A program made the position numbers and the translations under genes. Under the pieces are notes generated by a model that saw only the letters and a program-made list of their open reading frames with translations, did no database searches and was not told the DNA's origin. Of a stretch of DNA of 64,000 nt, positions 8,634 through 16,689 are shown piece after piece. Source of the DNA: CAYXLI01 sp964464925 (GTDB taxonomy: Bacteria > Acidobacteriota > Terriglobia > Bryobacterales > Bryobacteraceae); contig CAYXLI010000003.1 in assembly GCA_964464925.1 (NCBI GenBank), positions 235,317 to 299,316 of the forward strand. Direction: 5' to 3'. Position 1 is the first letter of the stretch, and each line of letters opens with the position of its first letter.

Positions 8634-9818
8634 ATGGCATCCAAGCGTATTGGTATCCTTACTGGCGGCGGCGACGTCCCCGGCCTGAATTCCGTAATCA
8701 AGAACGTCGTTTATCGGGCTACGGAGAATAATTGTGAAGTCGTCGGAATTCGCCGCGGCTGGGAAGGGCTGACGCACGTGAATCTCGACGATGCAGCCAG
8801 TAGAGAACGTTACATCCTTCCCCTTTCGCGTGCGAATACCCGCACCGTCGACCGCACGGGCGGCACCTTTCTGCACAGCAGCCGGACGAACCCCGCCAAG
8901 ATGCGAAAGCTTCCGGATCTGCTGAAGGGAAAGACTTTTCCCTCTCAGGAGACCACCAAGAAGGGCGAGACCTTCACCTCCTACGACGTCAGCTCGCAGG
9001 TGCTTTCGAATCTTGAAAAATTGCAGTTGGACTACCTGATCGCCATCGGCGGCGATGACACGCTCAGCTACGCGGCAAAGCTCGACAAGCTCGGCATGAA
9101 AGTGATCGCCATCCCGAAAACGATGGATAACGATGTGCGCAACACCGAGTACTGCATCGGCTTCTCCACCGCCATTTCCCGGGCCGTCGACGCCATCAAC
9201 CGGCAGCGCACGACGGTCGGCTCGCATGAGCGCATCGGCATCTTCCGCGTGTTCGGCCGTGATGCCGGTTACACCGCTCTCTATACGGCGTATGTCACCT
9301 CCATCCGCTGCGGCATCCCCGAATACAAATTCAATCTCGACAAGATGATCGAGATGCTCATCACCGACAAGAAGAACAACCCGAGTAACTACGCTTTGCT
9401 GGTCCTCTCCGAAGGCGCCGAATGGGAAGGCCACCAGATCCGCGAATACGGCGAACCCGATGCCTACGGCCACCGCAAGAAGATGAGTGTCGCCGAAGAT
9501 CTCAGCTCCGAAGTGAAAGCTCGCACCGGCGAAGAAACGGTTGTTAGCGATCTCACGTACGACCTCCGCAGCGGCGATCCCGATTTCACCGACCGCATGA
9601 TCGCCATCACGTTCGGCGCCATCGCCATGGACTCGCTGCTCGCCGGCAAGAGTGGCCTGATGGCAGCGATTCAGGAAGGCCACTATCAGATGGTGCCGAT
9701 TCCCGATCCCGCTCTCGGTCCACGCCACGTCGACGTCGCCACGATGTACAACTCGCAGCGCTACCGGCCGAATTACGCAAATAAACTCGGTCTCCCGGTG
9801 TTCCTCACAAAGGCTTAG
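8634..9818 (+). CDS. 6-phosphofructokinase, pyrophosphate-type active site
   Basis: A 394-residue enzyme of the PfkA superfamily that phosphorylates fructose 6-phosphate in glycolysis. The N terminus has the phosphate-donor loop (LTGGGDVPGLNS). The decisive motifs are GGDDT at residues 139-143 and PKTMDND at 161-167. ATP-dependent enzymes normally have Gly at the second Asp of GGDD and Gly where Lys162 stands; Asp plus Lys is the known signature of pyrophosphate-dependent enzymes. A PPi-PFK works near equilibrium in both directions. The start is supported by an AGGAG site eight bases upstream. A strong hairpin follows the stop. The donor preference is an inference from these residues. Confidence 0.85.
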   Translation: MASKRIGILTGGGDVPGLNSVIKNVVYRATENNCEVVGIRRGWEGLTHVNLDDAASRERYILPLSRANTRTVDRTGGTFLHSSRTNPAKMRKLPDLLKGKTFPSQETTKKGETFTSYDVSSQVLSNLEKLQLDYLIAIGGDDTLSYAAKLDKLGMKVIAIPKTMDNDVRNTEYCIGFSTAISRAVDAINRQRTTVGSHERIGIFRVFGRDAGYTALYTAYVTSIRCGIPEYKFNLDKMIEMLITDKKNNPSNYALLVLSEGAEWEGHQIREYGEPDAYGHRKKMSVAEDLSSEVKARTGEETVVSDLTYDLRSGDPDFTDRMIAITFGAIAMDSLLAGKSGLMAAIQEGHYQMVPIPDPALGPRHVDVATMYNSQRYRPNYANKLGLPVFLTKA

Positions 9819-9827
9819 TCTTGTTCT

Positions 9828-9850
9828 GGGGCGCGAACGCAACGCGCCCC
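9828..9850 (+). terminator. Hairpin after the phosphofructokinase gene
   Basis: A perfect eight-base-pair GC stem (GGGGCGCG at 9828-9835 with CGCGCCCC at 9843-9850) and a seven-base loop, ten bases past the stop. The following bases are TCTCCCCTCC, so only a weak T tract. It lies just before the methyltransferase start at 9862 and would separate the two genes. Confidence 0.6.
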
Positions 9851-9861
9851 TCTCCCCTCCA

Positions 9862-10494
9862 ATGCCCGTATTTTTCTGGCCATTCCGGCGGAAGCAGCAG
9901 GCCGACCTGGCCACCATCCGCAAGAGCTTCGAAGAGGCCGCCGCGGACGAGGAACATTTCCCATCCACCATCGATCCCCGGATTTACCACGTTCAGCTCA
10001 TCCTCGAGTACTTCGGCGACCTCAACGGCAAGCGAGCCTTGGACATCGGCTGTGGGAAGGGCCGCTTCGCCCGCGTCCTGAAAGAGCGCTACCCCAAGAG
10101 CCACATCGTGGCCATGGATCTCGCCGAAGCCATGCTGCGTTGTGTACCCGTTAACGTCAGCCCCTGCGGCGCGTCCATGACCAGCCTTCCCTTCCGCAGC
10201 AACTCATGTGACGCTGCCTACGCAACCGAGTCTCTCGAGCATGCCGTCGATATCGAAGCCGCTGTCGCCGAAATGTGCCGGGTCGTCAAGCCTGGGGGCC
10301 GTATCGTGATCATCGACAAGAATGCCGCGCACTGGGGCCGGCTCGACACGCCGCCCTGGGAGAAATGGTTCCACCGGAAGGAACTCGAAAAACTACTCCG
10401 CCGCCATTGCCGTACGGTGGAAAGCCGATTTATTTCTTATTGGGAGGACGTCGAGCCCGACGGCCTTTTCATAGCCTGGACCGCGGAAAAGTAG
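9862..10494 (+). CDS. Class I SAM-dependent methyltransferase
   Basis: A 210-residue methyltransferase of the Methyltransf_11 type, probably cytoplasmic. The SAM-binding motif I is ALDIGCGKGRFARVL near residues 59-72, with the acidic motif II in HIVAMDLAEAML. Motif III-like is SLPFRSNSCDAAYATESLEHAVD, and the post-III loop is CRVVKPGGRIVIIDKN. The last third contains an aromatic-rich region (PPWEKWFHRKEL). Family members of this kind act on small molecules, lipids or quinones; the sequence does not reveal the substrate. It lies 12 bases after the phosphofructokinase terminator and about 100 bases before prs on the same strand. Confidence 0.78.
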   Translation: MPVFFWPFRRKQQADLATIRKSFEEAAADEEHFPSTIDPRIYHVQLILEYFGDLNGKRALDIGCGKGRFARVLKERYPKSHIVAMDLAEAMLRCVPVNVSPCGASMTSLPFRSNSCDAAYATESLEHAVDIEAAVAEMCRVVKPGGRIVIIDKNAAHWGRLDTPPWEKWFHRKELEKLLRRHCRTVESRFISYWEDVEPDGLFIAWTAEK

Positions 10495-10590
10495 CGCAAA
10501 TGACGGTCATTGACTTGCCATGTTTCTGTCACCTAGAATTGACTTCGCTGCGTCTGGAAAACGGATCCCGGTACAATCAAAGGAGTCACT

Positions 10591-11595
10591 GTGCACACCT
10601 TTACTGATCTGGAAGAACGTACGATGACGGCCCCTCTGGAGACGTCCGCACGGCCGCTGAACAACCTGAAGATCTTCACCGGGAACGCGAATCCCTCTCT
10701 GGCCGCCGAGGTCTGCCAGTGCCTGGGATTGCCTCAGGGCAAGGTCTCCGTGAAATCCTTCGCCGACGGCGAGATTTACCTGCAGATTCAGGAAAACGTA
10801 CGCGGCGTCGACGCGTTCGTCATCCAGCCGACCTGCCATCCGGTGGAGCGCAATCTTTTCGAACTGCTCCTCATGATCGACGCGTTGAAGCGCGCCTCCG
10901 CGGAGCGCATCACCGCCGTGGTCCCCTACTACGGTTATGCGCGCCAGGATCGTAAGGATAAGCCGCGCGTGCCGATTTCGGCCAAGCTGGTAGCCAGCCT
11001 CATGGAGCGCGCCGGAGCCAGCCGCATCCTGTGCATGGACCTCCATGCGGCCCAGATTCAAGGCTTCTTCGATATCCCCGTGGATCACCTCTTTTCGACG
11101 CCTGTCATGATCGACCACTACAAGGAAGCGGCGATTGAGGACCTCACCGTCGTTTCTCCCGATGCCGGCGGCGTGGAGCGCGCTCGCGCCTTCGCCAAGC
11201 GCTTGAATGCCCCACTGGCCATCATCGATAAGCGCCGCGAGGAAGCGAACGTAGCCGAAGTGATGCACATCATCGGCGATGTGTACGGGCGCAATTGCAT
11301 CATTGTGGATGACCTGATCGACACGGCCGGAACGTTGGTAAAAGGTGCGGAGGCTCTGTTGAAGCAGGGTGCGGCAAGTGTGCGGGCGTGTGCAACGCAC
11401 GCGGTGCTTTCCGGCCCCGCTGTGCCGCGTATCGAGGCAAGCCAGATCCAGGAAATCTTGTTCTCGAACTCGATCCCCATGAAGCCCGACGCCGCGAGTT
11501 GCGGACGCATCCGGACGCTCTCGGTAGCTCCCCTCCTAGCCCGGGCCATCGAGAATATTCACGAGAACGGCTCCATCAGCACTCTGTTTGTCTAG
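10591..11595 (+). CDS. prs: Ribose-phosphate pyrophosphokinase
   Basis: A 334-residue enzyme making PRPP from ribose 5-phosphate and ATP, the precursor for purines, pyrimidines, His and Trp. The GTG at 10591 is chosen because AAAGGAG (10578-10584) sits six bases upstream; an internal ATG at 10624 is possible and is nearer the usual N terminus. Family motifs are clear: LKIFTGNANPSLAAEV near the start, the flexible-loop region RQDRKDKPRVPISAKL, HAAQIQGFFDIPVDHL, and the PRPP-binding loop IIVDDLIDTAGT near residues 236-247. Length and motifs match class I enzymes, with a short N-terminal extension. The following hypothetical gene starts 18 bases downstream and may be co-transcribed. Confidence 0.93.
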   Translation: MHTFTDLEERTMTAPLETSARPLNNLKIFTGNANPSLAAEVCQCLGLPQGKVSVKSFADGEIYLQIQENVRGVDAFVIQPTCHPVERNLFELLLMIDALKRASAERITAVVPYYGYARQDRKDKPRVPISAKLVASLMERAGASRILCMDLHAAQIQGFFDIPVDHLFSTPVMIDHYKEAAIEDLTVVSPDAGGVERARAFAKRLNAPLAIIDKRREEANVAEVMHIIGDVYGRNCIIVDDLIDTAGTLVKGAEALLKQGAASVRACATHAVLSGPAVPRIEASQIQEILFSNSIPMKPDAASCGRIRTLSVAPLLARAIENIHENGSISTLFV

Positions 11596-11613
11596 CGCGG
11601 ACGAGGACCCATT

Positions 11614-12183
11614 TTGACACCAGCTCTCGATATAGGCAAAATCTGGAACGGTATTTTCACGGCTGCTCGCCGCCTGGCGTGTGACCCCGAGGCGAGATAT
11701 GTGGTGTTGGTTCGCCCGAGTCGAGCGATTCTGGCCGTTCCCTGCCCACCCGCCGGTTCGATCCCTCCGGAACAAGCGGCACAGATGGCTCAGCTCATTC
11801 CACCAGGCCCGGCGCGAAACGTGGTCGTAATCACGCCGACCGAATTCGCGACTGGCGCCGCTGATGGGAGCTCGCCCAATGGTGCTTCGGAACTGGCCGC
11901 CGCTGGAAAAGCGATTCCCTTCTTCGGCCTGTTGTCCGGACTCGCCTATAGCGGACATTCGGTGGTGTTGTTTGATGGACAGGTAACTGCACTTCAGGCT
12001 GCCTGCCGGGATGCCGATCTGCTTCTCATCGACAGCATCCTGAGTACGAAGCTCACTACCAAGACCGTGGCCGATGCGGCAGCCGTGATGCGGAACACAA
12101 ACATCCTCGTTCACGATCGCGCGACCTTTGGCCTCAAGGTTTTCCGCAAGGTGGGAACCTCAAATAAGCTCGAATTTTTGTAA
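11614..12183 (+). CDS. Hypothetical protein
   Basis: A 189-residue protein starting with TTG (11614) behind a GAGGA-like site. I do not recognise the family. It shows a pattern of short hydrophobic strands alternating with helices (YVVLVRPSRAILAV, ARNVVVITPTEF, SGHSVVLFDG, ADLLLIDSIL, TNILVHDRATFGLKVF), compatible with a small alpha/beta fold. There is no signal peptide or membrane segment. Position 18 bases after prs on the same strand suggests co-transcription. The base composition matches the neighbouring housekeeping genes rather than the accessory stretch that follows. Confidence 0.55.
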   Translation: MTPALDIGKIWNGIFTAARRLACDPEARYVVLVRPSRAILAVPCPPAGSIPPEQAAQMAQLIPPGPARNVVVITPTEFATGAADGSSPNGASELAAAGKAIPFFGLLSGLAYSGHSVVLFDGQVTALQAACRDADLLLIDSILSTKLTTKTVADAAAVMRNTNILVHDRATFGLKVFRKVGTSNKLEFL

Positions 12184-12209
12184 GGGACGGCATCTGGGTT
12201 AGACAATTA

Positions 12210-12763
12210 GTGCTGCATCTCTCCTCCCTGCTGCACGGCGTATTCGAGTCGTTCTTCAACTCTTCTCCATCCGGGACCAATGTGCTGCCGGCTTGCCCCG
12301 GGGCCTTGGACCAAACCGCAAATTTGGGTTACGAGGGTGTCGAATTCGCGGGCTATCACGGCCGCCCCGCCTCGGAACTCCGAGCCCTCCTCAACAGCGC
12401 AGGCCTCACCTGCTGTGGCGCTCACGTGTGTTCGACGAACTCCTGCCCGCCACGTTTGAAGCCGCGGTAGAGCTCCCTCAGAAGCTCGGCAATCGCAACC
12501 TGATCGTACCCGGCCTGCCCCATTCGTACCGGCAATCCTGGCGCGGCACGGTCGGTCTCTTCTCATACCTCGCCGAAAAGCTCGCGCCCTTTGGAGTAAA
12601 CATCGGCCATCAGAACCGTGCGGCCGAGCCCCACAACGGCGAGCGCCACTAGAGCACGTTCTTCCGCAACACCTTTCCCAAAGCCGTCGCGCAACTAGAC
12701 ATCGGCAAGGCGAGTTATGGTGGAGCAGATCCGGGATTGGCGCTCACCGCCTCGAAATGCTAG
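12210..12763 (+). pseudogene. Broken sugar phosphate isomerase/epimerase (TIM barrel)
   Basis: Two pieces in different frames together read as an AP-endonuclease-2-like sugar isomerase. The first (frame of 12210) gives NLGYEGVEFAGYHGRPASELRALL and CCGAHV. The second, two frames over from about 12428, gives FDELLPATFEAAVE, KLGNRNLIVPGLPHS, LAEKLAPFGVNIGHQN, then a stop (12650-12652). The same frame continues beyond that stop with FFRNTFPKAVAQLDIGKASYGGADPG. These are family blocks in the right order. At least one frameshift near a GTGTGT run, one nonsense codon and a missing C terminus make a working protein unlikely. It marks the left edge of the accessory stretch. Confidence 0.7.
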
Positions 12764-13306
12764 CCCGGATAACTCTGAAACTTCATCGCCCAATCGTCCC
12801 CCGGATAGTCGCTTGTCCCCGCGTCATGAATTTTACCGTCGAGATCACGCGATCCCCTATACTCACCTCGCAGTTGCTTCAATCAGAATGAGCATAAGCA
12901 GTCCTAAGCCGTGGAAATGACAGTCGATGGAAAGCCGGGAAAGCCAAACGCAGTCTTCCCACTCTTCCCATCGCCCTTGGAAATCCCGCGAAACCGGCGC
13001 GATTCCCACATTCCCGCCGCTTCCACCACCGCTGTATGTATAAAGACAGGAAAGCGCACACGCTGCACTCGACGGGCAGCATGCCATGCATGGACAGATA
13101 GGTGAGACGACTGCTTTTTCAGTTGAAACGCGCATAACTCGAAAATCATGGCAGGAGTGACCGGTCGCTCTGGACTGGGCGCAGAGTGGCCACAAGTTTT
13201 TTGACAAAAAAAATACAACACCCGTAGCTGAAATTGCTGAGCTAGGCGCAGCTGCTCTGTTCACACGTACTTTCTCAACTGACGGCATGATACTCTTAAC
13301 GGTGAC
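12764..13306. other. Gene-free stretch of about 540 bases
   Basis: I find no convincing gene here on either strand. Open frames exist (for example on the minus strand 12863-13312) but their proteins show no family pattern, signal sequence or ribosome site. The part after 12764 may hold remains of the broken isomerase. A TTGACA followed by an A run lies at 13201-13206, a possible promoter -35 for the gene at 13307, but no good -10 box sits at the expected distance. Confidence 0.4.
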
Positions 13307-14093
13307 ATGCACCTAGCACCCGATGCGAAAACCTGCTTGTCCGTTGCATTGATCGTTCTGATGGCCCCATGGCTTTTGGCGGCGGAAACGCTTTCAGGCT
13401 CAAAGCATACGATTCCGCAAATCATTTTCGGCGGCGAGTGGACGACCACCCTGACGCTTTACAATAAACCGCCCGATCAGCGTAGTGATCCCCGTCCATT
13501 TTTTCGGACAGGATGGCATGCCTCTGGCGGTACAGTTCAGTGGGAACAAGCCGGTTAGCGCCTCAACCATCTCTATTCCGCCTGGTGAGACGTTCGTGGT
13601 GTCAACCGAATATAACCCCGATGCCGAGCCGATTGCAGGATGGGGGAGAATGGACGTTCCCTGCACGATCACCTCATCCTCCGTGTTCTGCGGAGACGTA
13701 GCGGCGGTGGTTACGCTGAAAAACAGGAACAGCACGCGACCGGATTTTGAAGCCGTGCTTCCGGCCAAGGAGGCTGTGAGCCACACTGCCTTACTAGTGG
13801 ACAATCGGAAGGACAATGAGACCGTTTTGATGCTCGTGAACGACTCCACTTTCCTTTCCCCAATCAGTTTTAAGGTAGTTTGTAAGGACTCCAAGGGTAC
13901 TACAGTTCTGATTGATCAGATCACGATGTCCCAGAACGCGTCTCTTATCTTCAATCTCAAAGAGAGGTGGCCTTCTTTGCAGGACTTTGTCGTTAGGGTG
14001 GAGTTCAGCAGTTCAACCGCGACTGTGGTTCTAACTGCAATCCGAATTAATCCGACGAACTCCTTTACTCCAATTCCCACGTTTGAATACTAG
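13307..14093 (+). pseudogene. Frameshifted secreted protein of unknown function
   Basis: Two overlapping frames form one protein. The first begins at an ATG (13307) after GGTGA and encodes a signal peptide (LSVALIVLMAPWLLAA) and the start of a beta-rich domain (FGGEWTTTLTLYN). The second continues from about 13464 as NRPISVVIPVHFFGQDGMPLAVQF, then a domain to the stop at 14093. The join GGEWTTTLTL...N/ISVVIPVHFFGQDG reads as one continuous strand pattern, so a one-base frameshift near 13463 is the simplest view. It could be a sequencing error. The fold looks like a secreted immunoglobulin-type or fibronectin-type domain. I do not recognise a named family; similar secreted proteins occur in Acidobacteria. 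Confidence 0.6.
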
Positions 14094-14235
14094 CGTTATC
14101 TCGCCATAGCGTGCGCAGTCTGCTCAAGGCTACAGGGAATCAGTTGCCTATGAATAGCTTTGCAGAGATCAGAGTTACAAAGCTTCTGACCTGCCACGAT
14201 AGACCGTCCAGGGATAAATATGAAATTAGCTTACC

Positions 14236-14634
14236 TGACCCGCCCCGGAAAACTGGTCCAAAGAAAACTGGAAAATCGGAGGTCAAAGGAGAGCAGATGA
14301 AACAGAGCAAGTTCAGCGAAGAGCAGATCCACAAGGCAATTCAGCAAGTGGAAGCGGGCCGCAAGGCGGAAGAGGTGGCCCGGGAGATGGGCGTCAGCAA
14401 ACACACGCTGTACGCTTGGCGAGCCAAGTACGGCGGGCTGGCCAAGGACGAGCTGAAAAGGGTGAAGGACCTGGAGGAAGAGAACCGCCGCCTGAAGCAG
14501 TTGGTGGCCGATCTCAGCCTGGACCGGGAAGCCCTGAAGTGGGTGATTGAAAAAAATGGCTGGAGCTCGCAGCTCAGCGGGAAACGGTAGCGGCCATGGG
14601 CAGCGAATTCCCAACGATCGGGCACGTCAAGTAG
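14236..14634 (+). mobile_element. IS3-family remnant: left end, orfA, start of orfB
   Basis: The probable left end starts with TGACCCGCCCCGGAAAACTG at 14236, which looks like an IS3-type terminal sequence beginning with TG. It is followed by intact orfA (14297-14590). A fragment in another frame (14560-14634) reads LELAAQRETVAAMGSEFPT, the usual N terminus of orfB in this IS group, and then stops. The rest of orfB is missing here. A separate orfB piece of the same kind lies at 24601-25214 on the opposite strand. Confidence 0.65.
14297..14590 (+). CDS. IS3-family transposase OrfA (helix-turn-helix)
   Basis: A 97-residue DNA-binding subunit of an IS3-family transposase, which would normally be joined to OrfB by programmed frameshifting. 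The ATG at 14297 follows a GGAGAGCAG site. The N-terminal half is a helix-turn-helix (KFSEEQIHKAIQQVEAGRKAEEVAREMGVSKHTLYAWRAKYGG region). The second half is the leucine-zipper-like coiled coil (LKRVKDLEEENRRLKQLVADLSLDREALKWVIEKNG region). Length is normal for IS3 OrfA of the IS407-like group. Since OrfB is broken off directly downstream, the element should no longer move by itself. It borders a run of secreted-protein genes. Confidence 0.85.
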   Translation: MKQSKFSEEQIHKAIQQVEAGRKAEEVAREMGVSKHTLYAWRAKYGGLAKDELKRVKDLEEENRRLKQLVADLSLDREALKWVIEKNGWSSQLSGKR

Positions 14635-14840
14635 GCGAAGATGTGGCCAGACATCTCACGCCTGCGTACTGCAGTCAATTGTAAAGGCTGGTTCCAATAC
14701 GAAAACCCTACTCAATCTGCGGAAAGCATGCACGAAAGGCTAACTTCCCACTGGCTCTATGCTCCTCGCCGGCGTCCTGGACTAGAGAGGAAAAGTACAA
14801 CTCCAATCTTTTTTTAATCTCGCGACATGCCTTTTAACTA

Positions 14841-14869
14841 TTGACGCGTTGTAAAACCTGCATTACGAT
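14841..14869 (+). promoter_or_regulatory. Sigma-70-type promoter
   Basis: TTGACG (14841-14846) and TACGAT (14864-14869) are separated by 17 bases, a near-consensus housekeeping promoter. It lies about 80 bases upstream of the TTG start at 14948, whose ribosome site AGGAGA is at 14934-14939. It would drive the secreted-protein genes at 14948, 15690 and perhaps 16690. Confidence 0.6.
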
Positions 14870-14947
14870 TGATTAAAATCGGGGCCAGAACTTTCAAGCC
14901 AGTGAGTTTCACAACTCCCACGATTGTTAAAATAGGAGAACGAAGAA

Positions 14948-15649
14948 TTGTTCATTAACCGCGTCCCACAACTGTACCGCGCCTCATTAACGTTTACGCT
15001 CTTGTTGATGTGCTCACATCTCTTCGCGCAAACCGTCATTATATCCGGGCAGCTAATTACTGAAGATTCGCTCCAGCCGCTGTCTCAGGTAACGATAAGC
15101 GCAACGTCTTCAACCAGACCGCCCAAAGTCATCGACACGCTGACGGGACCCGATGGACGATTTAGTCTGGCCGTGACAGCGGGATATCCGTACCGGTTGT
15201 GCTCCACCGCAACAGGCAATTACGCAGACTCCTGCAGGTTCTCTAAACCGATTGAAGTCAAAGCAAGCGCCAATATGCCCGAAATACGGATGACGGCGCC
15301 GGCTGGAATTAGAATGCGATTAAGGATTATTGATGCCGACGGGCTTCTTCACTCTCCTCAAGGCACATTTGTGACTCCCGACCCCCTTCTTCTGCACGTC
15401 TTTGCCGAAGAAGACACCACGCGGACGCGTATACCCCTTCAAATTGGACTTGCACCAACCGTATCTAATGCAGTCGAAGCAGCCGTGGTGATTCCCATCA
15501 GTATGAGATGGAACCTCGGTATGAGCAGTATCCGCGCTCAACTCTTCGATGCGAATGGGAGCGCTTACCAGTCCCACGCCCCGATTCCCCGCCCGGCAAG
15601 CCAAGGCGGCGATGAGTTTCTATCCGTATACACCTTGCGCGCGAAATAG
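14948..15649 (+). CDS. Secreted carboxypeptidase-regulatory-like domain protein
   Basis: A 233-residue exported protein with a TTG start supported by AGGAGA eight bases upstream and a clean promoter at 14841. The signal peptide is around residues 12-28 (ASLTFTLLLMCSHLFAQ). The first mature domain resembles the carboxypeptidase-regulatory-like beta sandwich: VIISGQLITEDSLQPLSQVTI followed by LTGPDGRFSLAV and a Cys-containing strand. A second, unassigned domain (residues about 120-233) follows. A protein of the same design is encoded at 22820-23566, so the two may be distant paralogues. The next gene starts 40 bases downstream. Function unknown; an extracellular binding or structural role is plausible. 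Confidence 0.6.
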   Translation: MFINRVPQLYRASLTFTLLLMCSHLFAQTVIISGQLITEDSLQPLSQVTISATSSTRPPKVIDTLTGPDGRFSLAVTAGYPYRLCSTATGNYADSCRFSKPIEVKASANMPEIRMTAPAGIRMRLRIIDADGLLHSPQGTFVTPDPLLLHVFAEEDTTRTRIPLQIGLAPTVSNAVEAAVVIPISMRWNLGMSSIRAQLFDANGSAYQSHAPIPRPASQGGDEFLSVYTLRAK

Positions 15650-15689
15650 GCCCTTTGAGAGAGAGCGCTTACAACAGGAGATTGTAGAT

Positions 15690-16652
15690 ATGAAACTGAC
15701 ATCCACGCGCGTTGCTTTGGCAATCCTCGCATTCTTGACTGTTGGCGTGAATGCGCCTGCCCAAACCTTTACAGCGATAATGAGCGGAGAAAACAGCGAA
15801 GCCTTTGCCTTTATCAACAACAACACCAGCCCCCGCTCGACGGTGACCTCCATACAATCTCCGTTCGCCTACCCCAACACGACTACAGGTTCCACAGACA
15901 CGCAAGTATACCCGACCGGCAATTTCTCCGCCACTCCCCCATACTGGTTTTATTACTCGGGTAATTCGGGTTGGTCATATACGACTGTTGACCTTACCGG
16001 TGCACATCCCTCCCGCCGACCCTCCTATGGCCAGACGAGCTCTCAAAAATCGTCGGTCATCGGCATCCGCCCAAAAGCGGCGTTTTCAGGAACGGTGTCC
16101 GGAGGTTCCGGCACGATGCTAGAAACCATCTATTTCAGCGAGCGGGCGGATTGGGCCGGTCAGAGGGAGTTTGGCTTCTACCGGCAAATGAGTCCAGGAG
16201 AGAAGCCGAGTTTGGACAAGCTCTACTTCTATTGGTCAACCAACTCTAACTGTAGTATCTCAGACAATTTGGGCTACCCCTGGTGTCGAACAAGCCAAGC
16301 AATTACCAATTCCACTGAGGACCCGCGTTCCGCTCCGTTGGTGTCCGAATACTTTTTCCCGACGGAAATCACTGGGCTGACGATGGGTACGACGTATTAC
16401 TTCACTTCCTATCTTTTCTGGGCAACCTGGGATTCAACGTACAAGTTCAGGGTAGAGGTCTGGGATTCAACCCTTACGAGCGCTATAGTCGCCTTCAATG
16501 TCGACACTTCATCCGGAGGTGTGAACTACGGAGCCACAACCGCTGGGATGAATGGATACATCACCGCGGGCACCCAACGAATCGATTCTTCTAACGCATT
16601 AAGCTCATCGGGTGTTCAACTCTCGGTAACATCGATTGAGATGGTCCAGTGA
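15690..16652 (+). CDS. Secreted protein of unknown function
   Basis: I choose the ATG at 15690 because CAGGAG lies at 15675-15680 and the signal peptide (TRVALAILAFLTVGVNAPAQ) begins right after. The mature part of about 295 residues is rich in Ser, Thr, Tyr, Gly and Asn and shows predicted beta strands, for example YFFPTEITGLTMGTTYYFTSY and YKFRVEVWDS, which resemble fibronectin-type or jelly-roll strands. There are two Cys residues close together (NCSISDNLGYPWC). I do not recognise a family. It lies between two other secreted proteins on the same strand and probably in the same transcript. Confidence 0.6.
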   Translation: MKLTSTRVALAILAFLTVGVNAPAQTFTAIMSGENSEAFAFINNNTSPRSTVTSIQSPFAYPNTTTGSTDTQVYPTGNFSATPPYWFYYSGNSGWSYTTVDLTGAHPSRRPSYGQTSSQKSSVIGIRPKAAFSGTVSGGSGTMLETIYFSERADWAGQREFGFYRQMSPGEKPSLDKLYFYWSTNSNCSISDNLGYPWCRTSQAITNSTEDPRSAPLVSEYFFPTEITGLTMGTTYYFTSYLFWATWDSTYKFRVEVWDSTLTSAIVAFNVDTSSGGVNYGATTAGMNGYITAGTQRIDSSNALSSSGVQLSVTSIEMVQ

Positions 16653-16689
16653 GGCCAGGTTCGAACGCTCTAACAGGGGATTTTTGGCT

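Noticed and set aside
8571..9971. Long minus-strand extension of the secreted-protein frame (up to 693 codons)
   Set aside because: It is exactly antisense to the phosphofructokinase gene, has no family pattern, and a clear signal-peptide start exists at 8570.
12863..13312. 149-codon minus-strand frame in the gene-free stretch
   Set aside because: No ribosome site, unusual composition with many Cys and Ser, and no recognisable fold.
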